A DNA stretch of 64,000 bases from contig FMBT01000293.1 of the NCBI GenBank assembly GCA_900095095.1, forward strand, positions 62,001 to 126,000, in the 5' to 3' direction. The notes beneath the pieces were generated by a model. The model had not been told where the DNA came from, did not search any database, and saw nothing but the letters and a program-made list of their open reading frames with translations. The stretch's first letter is position 1, and every line of letters begins with the position of its first letter. The translations under genes and the position numbers were made by a program. Below are positions 1 through 11,008 of the stretch, one piece after another. The stretch is from Fragilariopsis cylindrus CCMP1102 (taxonomy: Eukaryota; Bacillariophyta; Bacillariophyceae; Bacillariales; Bacillariaceae).

Positions 1-377
1 CATTCCCAATCAACTTAGAACGTCAACTTATGGTTGGTATTTATGATGAGGTATTAAATGTAACAGTGCCTGATCCATCCTATCGATTCTTTGTTGATAA
101 TTTATTACAAACTGTTCGTGATTCTATTGCTGATTGTGTTGAAGTTTCTTACAAGAATATGAAAATTTCTGATGCAATGACTATGATGAAATTTAGTACA
201 CAACAAGAATTATTAGAATACGTTGAAGAAAGTAGAGATGATTGGATCATTGAAGAAAGTACAAATACATTATGCTTCCAACCACCACCAACAGGATCTA
301 AAGCTGGGGATATTCCTTCTATGAAAATGATTAATCAAACATTGAGTTATGCAACTGAAATGGAACGTATTGTATAA
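1..377 (+). CDS. RPN12: 26S proteasome regulatory subunit RPN12 (PSMD8), 3' part
   Basis: This is the C-terminal part of the 19S lid subunit Rpn12; the 5' end lies outside the window. The frame is open from base 3 and ends in TAA at 375-377, giving about 124 residues. The sequence follows the PCI/winged-helix end of PSMD8/Rpn12: a short helix with FPINLERQLM, then VDNLLQTVRDSIADC, a KISDAMTMM segment and a FSTQQELLEYV helix. It ends in the family-typical tail ATEMERIV (animal proteins end in a similar LEMIV). Rpn12 is one of the last subunits to join the proteasome lid and helps dock it on the base. No intron is visible in this part. It converges on the thiamin pyrophosphokinase gene. Confidence 0.9.
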   Translation, partial: FPINLERQLMVGIYDEVLNVTVPDPSYRFFVDNLLQTVRDSIADCVEVSYKNMKISDAMTMMKFSTQQELLEYVEESRDDWIIEESTNTLCFQPPPTGSKAGDIPSMKMINQTLSYATEMERIV

Positions 378-1013
378 ATACCATTACATAATAATTAGAA
401 TGATTGATTGATTGATTGATTGATTGGTTCCTAGGAAAAGAGAATAAATTGAAATGAAATAATAAAACAATATAGTAAGGCATAGTTATACCGATGAACT
501 TTAGTCTGCAAACACACACACATATATACACATGCACATACACATACTACACCTAGAGAAGTAGTAATATGAGCTATATCAAACCCATATAGGAAGGTAG
601 ACACGACATAAGTTCTAGCTTTGTCAATAGGAACTCACGTTAACTCGAGGTGTAGCGTACTTGGAGCCGATGAATCCATACCTCCTTCCTTTGAATGATT
701 TGATTTGATTCATTGACTCTTCTAAAAAATTAAGAAGGAAAAACAAAAACCCATATTAAATAATGACTTCTTTTGCTTGATCCCGTGGCACAAACTCTTC
801 CTCCTACCGTAACGTTAGCACCTATTTGAATATAAATAAGTCATAACTACATTTCTACATAATTTACACCAGTATAATATAATACATCCTACAATATAGT
901 ATTAAAGTACCATACGCAAGATAATAATATTTTAATACAGATATTTTGAATACAGTCATATACTACTATATTAGCATTATTAGTTATATTGTACTACTAG
1001 TACTTGCTTTAAG
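378..1013. other. Intergenic region between convergent genes
   Basis: This stretch holds the 3' flanks of RPN12 and the thiamin pyrophosphokinase gene. A tetranucleotide microsatellite (TGAT/GATT) lies at about 401-426 and a short AC/CA run at about 510-542. I see no RNA gene or credible reading frame. Confidence 0.6.
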
Positions 1014-2131
1014 TTACTTTTTAGTACAAATTTCAGCAGTAAATATAATAGGATGACTTGCAAAGATTTTAACGATTGGTTCCATAATATGATTCGATGA
1101 ACTAACAAGACCACCAAATTCTAATGGCATTGATCCATCTAGGTCCCATTTCAATCCTGTTGTAATAATCGACTCACAACGACAACCTAATGGTATAAGA
1201 CCACATGTTGGACCTTCTCCAAACATATTTTCTTCCTCAAATTATTATTATTATTATTTTCATGATATGGTAGTCGTATGTGACAATGTATATTTGCTGG
1301 TATTAAAAATGCACATGTTTCATCACTATACAAATATAGTTGATAATTAAATTTAGATGACCATTTATATAATGCTGCAAAGCTTGCCATTTCTTGGTCG
1401 AATCGACCACCAAATGCACCATAGATAATAACACGACGACTATAACTATCGACGAGACGATGACGACTATGACCACCATCATCATCAGTAGTAGTAAGAT
1501 CATCATCATCAGAACAACAAACAACTTGTAATGCTTTATCAAGATCATTCGTATCTTGACATGCATCTTTTTCAATAATTACATTATGAGTAGGATGATT
1601 TTCATAATATGAACGAACATTTGGTTTTAATGAATCTAAATCACCGCGTATCCGATTTGGTATATATAAATCTTCTTCTTCTTTTTCGTTTTCTTCTTTT
1701 TTTGATGATCTTCCTAACTTTGACTTTGACATTGATTTTGAGTAATCATATAAACGATTCGCACCACCATCAGCTGCTATTCGAATAGTACTTGATTCCC
1801 ATATATGATGAAATATTGGACTCAATTCAGGAATGGGATAATTTAATATTATTAATACCGTTTCTTCTTGTTCTATTTCTGATTCTATTTCTTGTTCTTT
1901 TTCATCATCCTTTTTAGAAAGAATACTAGAGAATGTTATGATACTGGTATCATCATCTCCCTCGTCTTTGCTGTCTTTCGTAGTGCTGTCGCCAATGCTC
2001 ATATTATTGATATTATTATTGTCACTTGTACAAGTGCTACCAGTAGAACTAACGTTGATGTGAAATGATGTAGTCTGTTGCAGTAGATGTGCTAGTAGAA
2101 GTAGGAGGATACTAATTGTACTATAGATCAT
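1014..2131 (-). CDS. TPK1: Thiamin pyrophosphokinase, frame broken near the C-terminus
   Basis: The enzyme transfers pyrophosphate from ATP to thiamin, giving thiamin diphosphate. Family motifs are in order: AADGGANR (residues 119-126), GDLDSL (163-168), the acidic QDTNDLDKA (192-200) and YGAFGGRFDQE (237-247). The C-terminal thiamin-binding part (GPTCGLIPLG, then TTGLKWDLDG) is in a different frame, read from 1226 to 1014. The break is a -1 shift at or just after an AAT tract (about 1230-1259); an unrecognised short intron is less likely. The N-terminus is a hydrophobic signal peptide followed by TTS-F at residues 20-23, resembling the Phe rule for import into the complex plastid. A low-complexity insert (about 24-90) separates it from the catalytic domain. 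The gene is divergent from the JmjC gene. Confidence 0.88.
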
Positions 2132-2651
2132 AGCAGTTTCAATACAATTATCAACGGCGAGATTAAAATATTGTAGAATTGTACTACAACACCGTAACTT
2201 ACCTACTCACTCTCTTAATTTTACAGAACTCGAAGAATTCTCACCATACCTGCTACTACACCTCTATTAGTACTGTACTTCAATTTGAGAAAATGCCGAT
2301 GTCGATGTGGAATGATAAAATTTACTATTTTGAATCTTAGACAATTCGAGAATGTTCTGCTCGCCCGTTAGAAAAAAAGAAAAATCCTCACATCCCCCGA
2401 ATGAGTCACGAGTCGAGTCATCGGCCATTCATTATGAATTACGTGCTAGCTGTTTGATGTTTTCAGTTTTGCATTCTGTTTGTAAAATAAATTAAAAAGA
2501 TGGAAATAAAAACTAAAATGGTTGTCAAAATCAAAATCATCAATCTTTTATTCATTGAATCATCTCGCTAGGAAGTAGTATAGAAGCTTGATCGATAGAT
2601 AAGCCTACTTGTATATAGAGACAATACAATTCAAAAAAAAAACACAGGAAG
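2132..2651. promoter_or_regulatory. Bidirectional intergenic region, TPK and JmjC genes
   Basis: This 520-bp gap separates divergent starts and must hold both promoters. It contains A-rich runs near 2370 and 2632 and no clear TATA box. The promoter role is inferred from gene orientation only. Confidence 0.4.
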
Positions 2652-2791
2652 ATGAGACAACAAGAACAAGAACCGTCCTCTAAGAAAAAGAAACGCAAAA
2701 ACCAAAAAAGAGTTAGACTTGTCGACTTTACGTGTATCGAAGAACCACATCCATATGGTGTCTTGCCTGGTGGGAATCGTTTCTTCGGATC

Positions 2792-2823
<32 letters not shown>

Positions 2824-4664
2824 CATCATCAGTATCATCTACCAATAATAATACTTTAAGTGATAATTTATGGCAACAGATTATATCCTTTTGTGATGGT
2901 TCCACTACAGGAAGATTAATTCAGGTTAATCGATATCTGTATGTTATTGGTCATCAACCAGAATTATGGAGAGATCTTGTATTAAGAAAATGTCAGTCAG
3001 AAAAATTAACGATATCGAATGTTGGTCCATCCTGGAAGGATACATATGTTCTTCTTACTACTAGTACGTTAAATGATGATGATCACAATAATAATAATAA
3101 TAATAATAACAATAAATACAAATATATACCACATCAACCGATAAGAATGACAGGTATTTATTCTGATGATATTTATCGTTCACATCTATGTCGAAGTTTT
3201 GCCCTACCATCTGTGTGGTTACAACAACAACAACAACAACAAACTCAAACGCAAACAACCACAAATAATAATAATAATAATAAAGAAGTCGATACAGTAG
3301 ATGTAGATGATATGACATCTCAACAATTTTTCACACAATACGAAGAACGGAATCGACCTGTTGTAATTAAAGGAGCTGCAAATGGGAAAGCATCCGAAAA
3401 ATGGAAAAATTGGAATTATTTAATGAATAATAGTAAACATTGCAATAGCAATAGTGATAATGATATCGATACAAGTAGTAGTCCTACATGCTGCTCGTCA
3501 CCGTCATTGTCGACGACAAAAATAAAAACAAAATCATATCGAGCAACAAGTGGAGGTGCTCCTCTTCCAGGAAATTTTACCTTAGAAGCATATCATGATT
3601 ATACTCAAGATACAAATTATTTAGAAGAATCACCATTATATTTATTTGATCGAAATGCATTTACAACCAATAAAGAATGGGAAAATGATTTTTTCCCTGA
3701 ATTTCATCGAAAATGTTCATATTGGGATCCGTCATCCAATACTAATGGTAAATGTGGTCATGATTTATTACAACATTTGGGTAATGATAAACGACCTGAC
3801 CATACATGGTTAATTGTTGGTCCGAAACGATCTGGTAGTGTATTTCATATCGATCCAAATGCAACCCATGCATGGAATGCATGTATTACTGGTCGGAAAC
3901 GTTGGATATTATATCCTCCAGGACAACCACCTCCAGGAGTATTTCCTTCCGCAGACATGGATGAGGTGGCATTGCCTCTTTCTGTCGGTGAATGGATTAT
4001 ACAGTATTGGACAGAGCATATTGAGCAATATCGAACACGACCAGTTGATCAGCGCCCATTAGAATGTACAACTCATCCGGGCGATGTCGTCTTTGTACCT
4101 CATGTAAGTCAAGTCAATGGAACTGAACTGTATGTATAACAGTAAGAGATCATTCGTGAAATAGGATGTACACTTTTTACTGACACTTGTCCTTCTATTT
4201 TTCTATAGGGATGGTGGCATTCTGTAATCAATCTTGATGATTCAAACATTGCAATTACTCATAACTATGCTAGTCCAAGTAATCTTGGGAATGTGTTGAG
4301 ATTTTTTGTCGATAAACAAGATCAGATTAGTGGCTGCAGAGATAGGAAGGAAAGTATCAAACCAGAGTATATACATGATGAACTTGTTAAGGTATTAAAA
4401 ATAAAAGAACCAAAACACCTGGAAAAAGCATTGCAACAGACCGGTTGGACGTGTCGTGCATGGGATGAGGGAGATAACAAAATAAAAGTCAAACTTAGTA
4501 CGCGGCAGCAGCAGGACGACGAAAACGAAAACGAAGATAACATCAATAAGAAGCGTCGAACTTCTGCCATGAATGGTGAAAGAGATGACGGTAAAAAGCA
4601 AGAACTGACTTCTGTCATGTCGAAAACTGACACAGTGTCAACTTTTAGTTTTTCATTTCTATAA
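2652..4664 (+). CDS. F-box and JmjC (JMJD6-like) 2-oxoglutarate oxygenase
   Basis: There are two exons, 2652-4103 and 4209-4664, with a 105-bp GTAAGT...TATAG intron; the product has 635 residues. A basic N-terminus and Ser run precede an F-box-like segment (about residues 66-115, with LWQQIISF and ELWRDLVLRK). The JmjC domain follows. Its iron ligands are H399 and D401 in VFHIDPN, and H488 in GWWHS, a His restored only by splicing. GRKRWILYPP supplies the usual 2-oxoglutarate-binding region. Domain order and sequence resemble JMJD6 (lysyl hydroxylase/arginine demethylase), with the substrate unknown here. The F-box would connect it to an SCF ubiquitin ligase. Asn, Gln and Ser runs interrupt the space between domains (about 138-215 and 255-290). 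The tail is Lys/Glu-rich. Confidence 0.88.
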
Positions 4665-4795
4665 ACAACAGTTTGAATATCTTCTTACCTGTTTAATAGT
4701 CCTTCATATTTTTGATCAAATAATAATAACATTAGCTACAATACCACCGTATTGGTATCTTATCCCTCTCTATTAGTTTTATTATATACCGCATG

Positions 4796-6004
4796 TTATA
4801 TCGCAGCAACAGTAGGATCCGAAATTGATGTTTGAATTCCTAACCTAATATTTTCATCAGAAGTTGATGATACCATATTCTTCAACATATTTATGCTACC
4901 ATTAGTATCATTAGTACCTTGGTTGCTTTTGTTGTCGCGTATTGTGTGTAGTTCGAAATTCCCTTTTGAATGATTGTTATGCTGTTGTTGTTGATGGCCG
5001 TCATCCTCTATTGTAACAACACTTCCACGTCTCTGTAAAAAACCAGGAGAATTTTGAGGAATTTCCTGTAATCGTTGTTGACGTCCTTGCCGTTTCTGTC
5101 GTTGTTGGAGAAAGCATTCATATAAAGGTCTGGTACCAACCCGAATAACAAATAGTAAAATTCCCGCAAATAAACCCCGTCGACGTATGATTGGATTCTT
5201 TACAATAGATATAAAAGTTACAATCCAAACAATCGTCAGTACCAGAACTATCAGTATCCCCGAATCTGTTGCATCACAATTTGTAGCAATAAATATCTTA
5301 AGTGATTGACGCCAATTTCGTTCCGTTTGTTGTAATAATAATTGAGCTCGACGTTGCCTTGCTTGTTGTCGAACAGATTGAAAAGAAAACCATACATACT
5401 TTGTTGACAATGAGAACCAATTGGTCGATCCTCCGGTTGATGTAGGTATATTATTTCCGTGAGTAGTCAAAGAATCTCCTCCCATCTCTGATGATGAAAA
5501 ATCCAGATGATATCTTTTCATTTCTGCTTCAACATATTCGTCATCGTCATCATCATCAAGATCAAATGAACCTGAAAAAACTGCGGAAATTGTTGGATAG
5601 GATGACATCTGTTTGGGTGATAATGATGAATTACTACTTGAAATGACGGGTCCACCATCGTTTGCATAACTCCTGTTGTCATTTAAGGGAGATCGTTCTG
5701 CCGAAATCTGTGCTAAAACATCATCGACTTCATTTGAGTAATCTTTGTCGTCGTTGTCGTCGTTGTTACTTTCCATACTCATGCATGATCCCCCCGAACT
5801 ACTATGCGACCCTCTTCGCTTTAGTGTTTTTTTCTGCTTAGGTATGGCCCCATCTTCAATTATTTCGTTTTTCGTAGAGATTCGATTGTATCTGACCATT
5901 GTGTTTTGCGTTTTATTAGAAGCAAAAAAAAGCTGATTTTTTTTTCTTTTCTTTTTCGTTTGGCAATTGGCGACAAGATTCTGTAGGACCAACCGTAGCT
6001 CCAC
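4796..6004 (-). CDS. Hypothetical two-TM membrane protein
   Basis: I do not recognise this protein (402 residues, no intron seen). The N-terminal half is Ser, Asp and Asn-rich with an Asp run at about 150-156. A Gln/Arg-rich amphipathic stretch (about 210-232) precedes two predicted membrane helices, about 249-268 (hydrophobic, with a Trp) and 277-293. The basic turn between them (KNPIIRRR) suggests a hairpin. A Gln/Arg-rich region and a polar tail follow. The start may instead be the Met at 5899 (MVRYN), since the first 35 residues are Lys-rich and poorly structured. It converges on the JmjC gene. It is probably an integral protein of an internal membrane; nothing identifies a function. Confidence 0.65.
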   Translation of the reverse strand: MELRLVLQNLVANCQTKKKRKKNQLFFASNKTQNTMVRYNRISTKNEIIEDGAIPKQKKTLKRRGSHSSSGGSCMSMESNNDDNDDKDYSNEVDDVLAQISAERSPLNDNRSYANDGGPVISSSNSSLSPKQMSSYPTISAVFSGSFDLDDDDDDEYVEAEMKRYHLDFSSSEMGGDSLTTHGNNIPTSTGGSTNWFSLSTKYVWFSFQSVRQQARQRRAQLLLQQTERNWRQSLKIFIATNCDATDSGILIVLVLTIVWIVTFISIVKNPIIRRRGLFAGILLFVIRVGTRPLYECFLQQRQKRQGRQQRLQEIPQNSPGFLQRRGSVVTIEDDGHQQQQHNNHSKGNFELHTIRDNKSNQGTNDTNGSINMLKNMVSSTSDENIRLGIQTSISDPTVAAI

Positions 6005-6530
6005 TACAGGACATGCAAATAAAAATGAATCTTGACAAGAAACATGTAGTCCTACAAGTAACTTTTAGTCTGTTATTACTACTACTACTACTCGTAGATG
6101 ATTCCTTCTATATTCCTACGTCATAAGATCGGAGTAAACTTTTTTACTTAATGCCATTACTTAGTGCGATACATTATTGGGGGAGAGAATATGCTTTGAT
6201 AAGGGGGATACGACTTGTACGACGTCCTACAAAACATCACGTTCAAAGCGCTTCGTCGCGGTTCAAAATTGTATGCATTTTTTGCGCCTTACAAGCCGTA
6301 TGTTTCTTTAAATCCATCCGTTATGTTTTTATTTTCACATGCTGAATGCTGCGCGACAAGATACAGTAGGCAACGATTTTACAAAAATGAAAAAATCAAT
6401 ACTAAAAGTTACTGATGACGATATCGAGATAGCAGAGTAAAAGACTCACTCAAGAACGAGGTCCTTTACTGTACCTCAATTAATAGGCTCCGTGGCATAG
6501 CATCGATTAGTTTGACCAGCCAGTCGTTCA
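6005..6530. promoter_or_regulatory. Bidirectional intergenic region, two-TM protein and kinase
   Basis: This 526-bp gap separates divergent genes and should contain both promoters. Small frames inside (for example 6151-6415) have no coding character. I see no defined motif. Confidence 0.4.
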
Positions 6531-8866
6531 TTGTCCGCCGATTGCCTCATCATGGAGGAGCTTCAAGATGCTATCGAGGATGCTCAGTACGTGAATGCAA
6601 TTGCGACACAAGAAGAAGGACCAAGACCTGTATTATCATGGGAGATCCCAAATGAAGAACAACTTGCTGAATGGGAGGAGAAAAAGAAAACAGAACGAGA
6701 AAAAAATAAATTGTCTGGGCCGGAAGTTTTCGGTACTGATTGGTGTCTACAATCGGAAATTGGTTTTTATTTGTTTTCTGAATTTTTAAAGGATACCGAC
6801 ACATGTAATGATTATTTGAGAATTAATTTCATTGAGGAGCTTATTCGGTGGCGGAGACTAAGAGGAAATAACAGACTAGCGAAAGCTAAAGTAATAATTG
6901 ATAAATATCTATCTGAACAACCAAAAGATTCTACCGGTCAACCAATATGTCCAGAAAAGACTCAAATCGTATCGTACGATATATATCGAAAGGTGCCGCC
7001 ATTGAACCTTTCAGATGAAGAATTGAAAAACTTATACTCTGCTAACAAAGTATCCAGTGATTCGTCGTCGTCAGGGCCAAACTGCCTTGGTATATCTGGT
7101 CCTATACTAGATGAAATTCAGCACGATGTTGCTTTAGTTGATGAAAATCATACTTCCACTTCCAACGGTAGCCTTTGTTTAGATGGTGGGAAGTCGCCAA
7201 CCTCCAAAGAATTACAACAAGAAAGTGCCGATACAGTAGAAGCCGTTGAAAGTTTACCCGATAGGCAATCAGTTAAGGACAAGTACGCAACGATGAAACA
7301 ACTTACCCAAAGTATAAGAAAGAAAAAGGATGCTAACATTCTTAGTCATTTGTTTGCAAAAGTGGATATGGTTATAGTCGAAAGTTTGCGCATACAATAT
7401 TGGCAACAATTCACAGAATCGGAACAATATACCAAAATGAAAAACTTCCTGTGGTTTTATGATCGACAGGTCGTTGCTGATGACTTCTTCTCTATGCGCG
7501 TTCTAGGAAGAGGTGGATTTGGGCTTGTAACAGGTAAGTAGTAACATGATGTAGTAACGTTGATATTATTCAGGGTTCAGGATTATCCAGTAGACGATTG
7601 ATGACCGAATATATCCCAATTTGTACGATAAAATTGTAATTGGTTCTCGAGCTTAATTTGCTATTGTCTTGTTGCGTTATTATTTAACTTGTCAAACAAA
7701 CAGCGTGTAAGAAAGGGACTTCTGGTAAGCTATATGCTATGAAGGTCATGAACAAAAAGAGAATAAAGATAAAGAAGTCAGAGATGCTAGCAATTAATGA
7801 ACAAAAAGCCCTTGCGTCTGTGGAGAGTCCCTTTGTGGTCAATCTTAAGTACTCATTTCATTCAAAGGAGGACATATATCTTATTCTGGATTTAATGACT
7901 GGCGGAGATCTCAGCTATCACTTACATCAGAAAGGCTCATTTCCTATAAGAGAATGTAAATATTATGCTGCTAGAATTATGTTGGGACTACAAGCACTTC
8001 ATGATCAAGGCTACGTATATCGTGATCTCAAACCAGAAAATTGTCTTTTGGGGGAGGATGGTAGAATAAAATTAACAGATCTTGGACTAGCTACGAAAGT
8101 AACACCAAATCTTCACGGTGCCGCTGGGACAAGAGGGTACTGGGCTCCTGAGATGTTACGGCGGGATAAGAAAGGGAGGAGGATATCGTACGGACACGCA
8201 GTCGATTGGTTCAGTTTTGGTTGTTGTCTTGCCGAATTTATATCTGGATCAAATCCATTTCGCTCACAAGAGGCCTTGAAGTTCGGTCTCGATGCTGGAA
8301 AAGAGTCAAAGGTACGAGAGGAGCAGTATCACTATTTAGATTATTTTCCTGTTTTTATTTTTTAGTAACCTATCTAACATACTTTTTCTTTCATTTGCTT
8401 TGACATTGGATAGGAAAAGGCCATTGATTACGCAACCCTCGAAATGACCCCTGAATTTCCTGAAACAATATTTGATCCAGAAGCAGCAGATCTGTGTCGA
8501 CGTTTATTGGATAGGAATGAAGTTACAAGGCTGGGAGCAAAAGGATGCGAACAGATCATGGCCCATCCATGGTTTAAAAGTTGTGATTGGGGACTAATTT
8601 TATCTGACAAGACGACACCACCCTACGTACCTCCGAAGGATGTCAATGCTGCTTCTCAAAGTGAAATTGGAAATTTTGAGGAAGATAAGAAGTTCGACGA
8701 TGTTGTAATTGACGAGAAAGATGAAAAAGTTTACGCTCATTGGGATTGGACGAATCCTCATGCTTTTGCAGCAGAAGTGATCGAGTTTATGATTTATGAG
8801 AGAGATACAGGAAAACCTCTTGTTCCGCTAAAAGACCAAACGAATTGCTGCTGCAATGTGATGTGA
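6531..8866 (+). CDS. G-protein-coupled receptor kinase-like protein (RGS homology + AGC kinase)
   Basis: There are three exons, 6531-7533, 7704-8311 and 8414-8866, with introns of 170 and 102 bp; the product has 687 residues. The N-terminal half (about 60-320) has the layout of a GRK RGS-homology domain, with GFYLFSEFLKD and FIEELIRWRRL. The kinase domain starts at LGRGGFGLV (glycine loop). It has the beta-3 Lys (K348), YRDLKPEN with the catalytic Asp at about 442, DLG (about 460) in place of DFG, and WAPE (about 481-484). DLG is the form GRKs use. A C-terminal extension (PPKDVNA, WDWTNPHAF) ends in cysteines and CNVM, a CaaX box predicted to be farnesylated, with neighbouring Cys for palmitoylation. 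It should act at the cytosolic face of a membrane; no receptor substrate can be named. Confidence 0.88.
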
Positions 8867-9367
8867 TGAGAATACACTCATATAGGTTATAAATGTCCGT
8901 GGTGACGATTATTAAAGAGTAATTGAGAGAAAGTTTAGTTAATGAGAATAAAGAATAAATTACAACTGTATTGAATTCAAGGCATATTTTCTTTCTTCTT
9001 ATCATTGTGTGCTTCTTCTTAATTATTGTTGGGAAGGTTGATAGATACCAATCAGTCCCACCCACTGTTTTGTCATCGATGCTACAATTGTATTCTATTA
9101 TTCACTTTCTTTACTAAATTAGTTTGGCAAAACCGAGTTGCTAGGTTGGGGGAGGCGGGTTTTCGAATTTTCTTCGAATTAATTTTTAGTGCTGGACGAG
9201 CAACCAATAAGCATAATACTATGCGCCAACAAAAATCGTCTGATATTGAATATAAAAAAAAGGATTCTTCATCAAAACAATTCATACTTCAAGTAGTCAG
9301 CATAACGTTACCCCAACGCAACGCAACATACAAACATACAGTAGACAAAAGAATATTAAGAAATACG
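8867..9367. other. Intergenic region upstream of VTE4
   Basis: It contains the kinase 3' end with AATAAA at about 8947-8952 and the promoter and leader of the tocopherol methyltransferase gene. An open frame runs in from 9026 but has no good start before 9368, and I treat it as leader sequence. Confidence 0.5.
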
Positions 9368-10879
9368 ATGTTGGATTCATTGCGATCGTGCTACCTACTC
9401 CTTCTCCTTTTCTGCACACAGAAAGTTGTCGTCGGATGGGTTTCTTCAAATAATGTTCGACAACCCTTTTCGACTACTAGTGCTAGCAGCAGCGGCAGCA
9501 GCAGTAGCAGTAATTTGAAAATGGGTGTATCAGCTACGATGCGGTAAGTAATGATGGTAAAGCCATTTCGTATAAATAATGTACACCAACAATTGGTATA
9601 TCTCACGAACGACTTCCTCCTTTTTTTCTGTGCGTATGATTTAAACTCTAGACGCGTTCGAGATAGTGTACTTAGCAAGGAAAGATCACGAAAAGATTTG
9701 AAGATAGGTATCGCGGGTTTTTATGATCGATCCTCAAAACTTTGGGAGAACGTCTGGGGAGAAGTAAGTACAACGTAAATCGAAAACGTACAGATGAAAC
9801 AAATATTATTCATTTTGCTTCCTTGTTGGTATGAATCTTTGCCAATGCTTTTGCTTATTTCTGTCAAGAATGAAGATTTATTCGTTTACCTCTCAACAAC
9901 ATTATTATTGCTAATGCATGTACCACTCAAACACGCACTAATATTCTAAATCAAACACAATAGCATATGCACCATGGTTATTATATTCCTGCAGATAGAA
10001 CCGATCACCAACAAGCCCAGGTTGATTTGATCGATGAAGTATTGAAATGGGGTGACGTTACAGAAGCAACGAACGTTGTTGATGTAGGTTGCGGTATCGG
10101 TGGAAGTAGTCGTCATATTGCTAGAAAGTATAACTGTAAAGCGAATGGTATCACATTGAGTCCATACCAAAGTTCAAGGGGGAACGAGCTTGCAAAAGAA
10201 CAAGGATTATCCGATACAGTTTCTTTTCAAGTGGCAGATGCATTAGAGATGCCTTTTTCAGATAATTCGTTCGATTTGGTTTGGAGTCTAGAAAGTGGAG
10301 AGCATATGCCGGACAAAAAGAAATTCACAGATGAACTCTTTAGGGTCGCGGTGCCTGGTGGAAGAATCCTACTTGTTACCTGGTGTCACAGAGATCTAGG
10401 AGAAGGCGAGACTAGCCTTACAAAGAAGGAAGTCAAATTACTAGCACGTATCAATAGGGCCTACTATCTTCCAAAATGGTGTTCAGTACAAGACTACGTA
10501 GATCTGAGTAAGTTTTCCGTATATATAGATAGAAGTGGCATGCATTATAGATAGACATGTTTTTATTCTAAATCGCTTCACTCACCTACTTGTTTCCTCG
10601 ATAATTATGATGGATTTTTAATATGTCATTATTTCGTACTCAGTGAAAGCCAAGGGAGCTTCAGACATCAAACGTGAAGATTGGTCGTATGTTATTGCTC
10701 CGTTCTGGAAGGCTGTCATTAAGAGTAGCTTGAATTTACGAAGTCTTTTCGGTCTTTTAAAATCTGGATTTTCAACAATCCGAGGTGCATACGCCATGCT
10801 ACTCATGTTGCGAGGGTTTAATACTGGTCTTATCAAATTTGGTCTCATCACCTGTACAAAACCTAAAGTGAGTATGTGA
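9368..10879 (+). CDS. VTE4: Gamma-tocopherol C-methyltransferase (VTE4), plastid-targeted
   Basis: Four exons (9368-9543, 9652-9763, 9964-10507, 10644-10879) encode 355 residues. The enzyme methylates gamma-tocopherol with S-adenosylmethionine to give alpha-tocopherol, the last step of vitamin E synthesis in plastids. The spliced sequence follows plant VTE4 throughout: IAGFYDRSSKLWENVWGE-HMHHGYYIP, SAM motif I VVDVGCGIGGSSR, FQVADALEMPF, WSLESGEHMPDK, the post-motif PGGRILLVTWCHR, and the C-terminal FGLITCTKPK. The exon 2/3 junction restores the E-HMHHG motif. The start at 9368 gives a hydrophobic signal peptide (LLLLLFCTQKVVVGW) followed by Ser-rich sequence. Trp after the predicted cleavage site fits the rule for diatom plastid presequences. 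It converges on the amidotransferase gene, 130 bp apart. Confidence 0.93.
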
Positions 10880-11008
10880 AGGAATTAAGGTAGTAATATT
10901 AATATTCATCCAATAGATGTCTATCATAAGAAAGGAAAAAACGACTATATTTTTAAATTTTACATTCAAAATTTGTACTCCTATATAAGATATAGACAAT
11001 AGGAAATA

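Noticed and set aside
9026-9367. N-terminal extension of the tocopherol methyltransferase frame
   Set aside because: No good ATG, and the start at 9368 gives a proper signal peptide; the extension is leader sequence.
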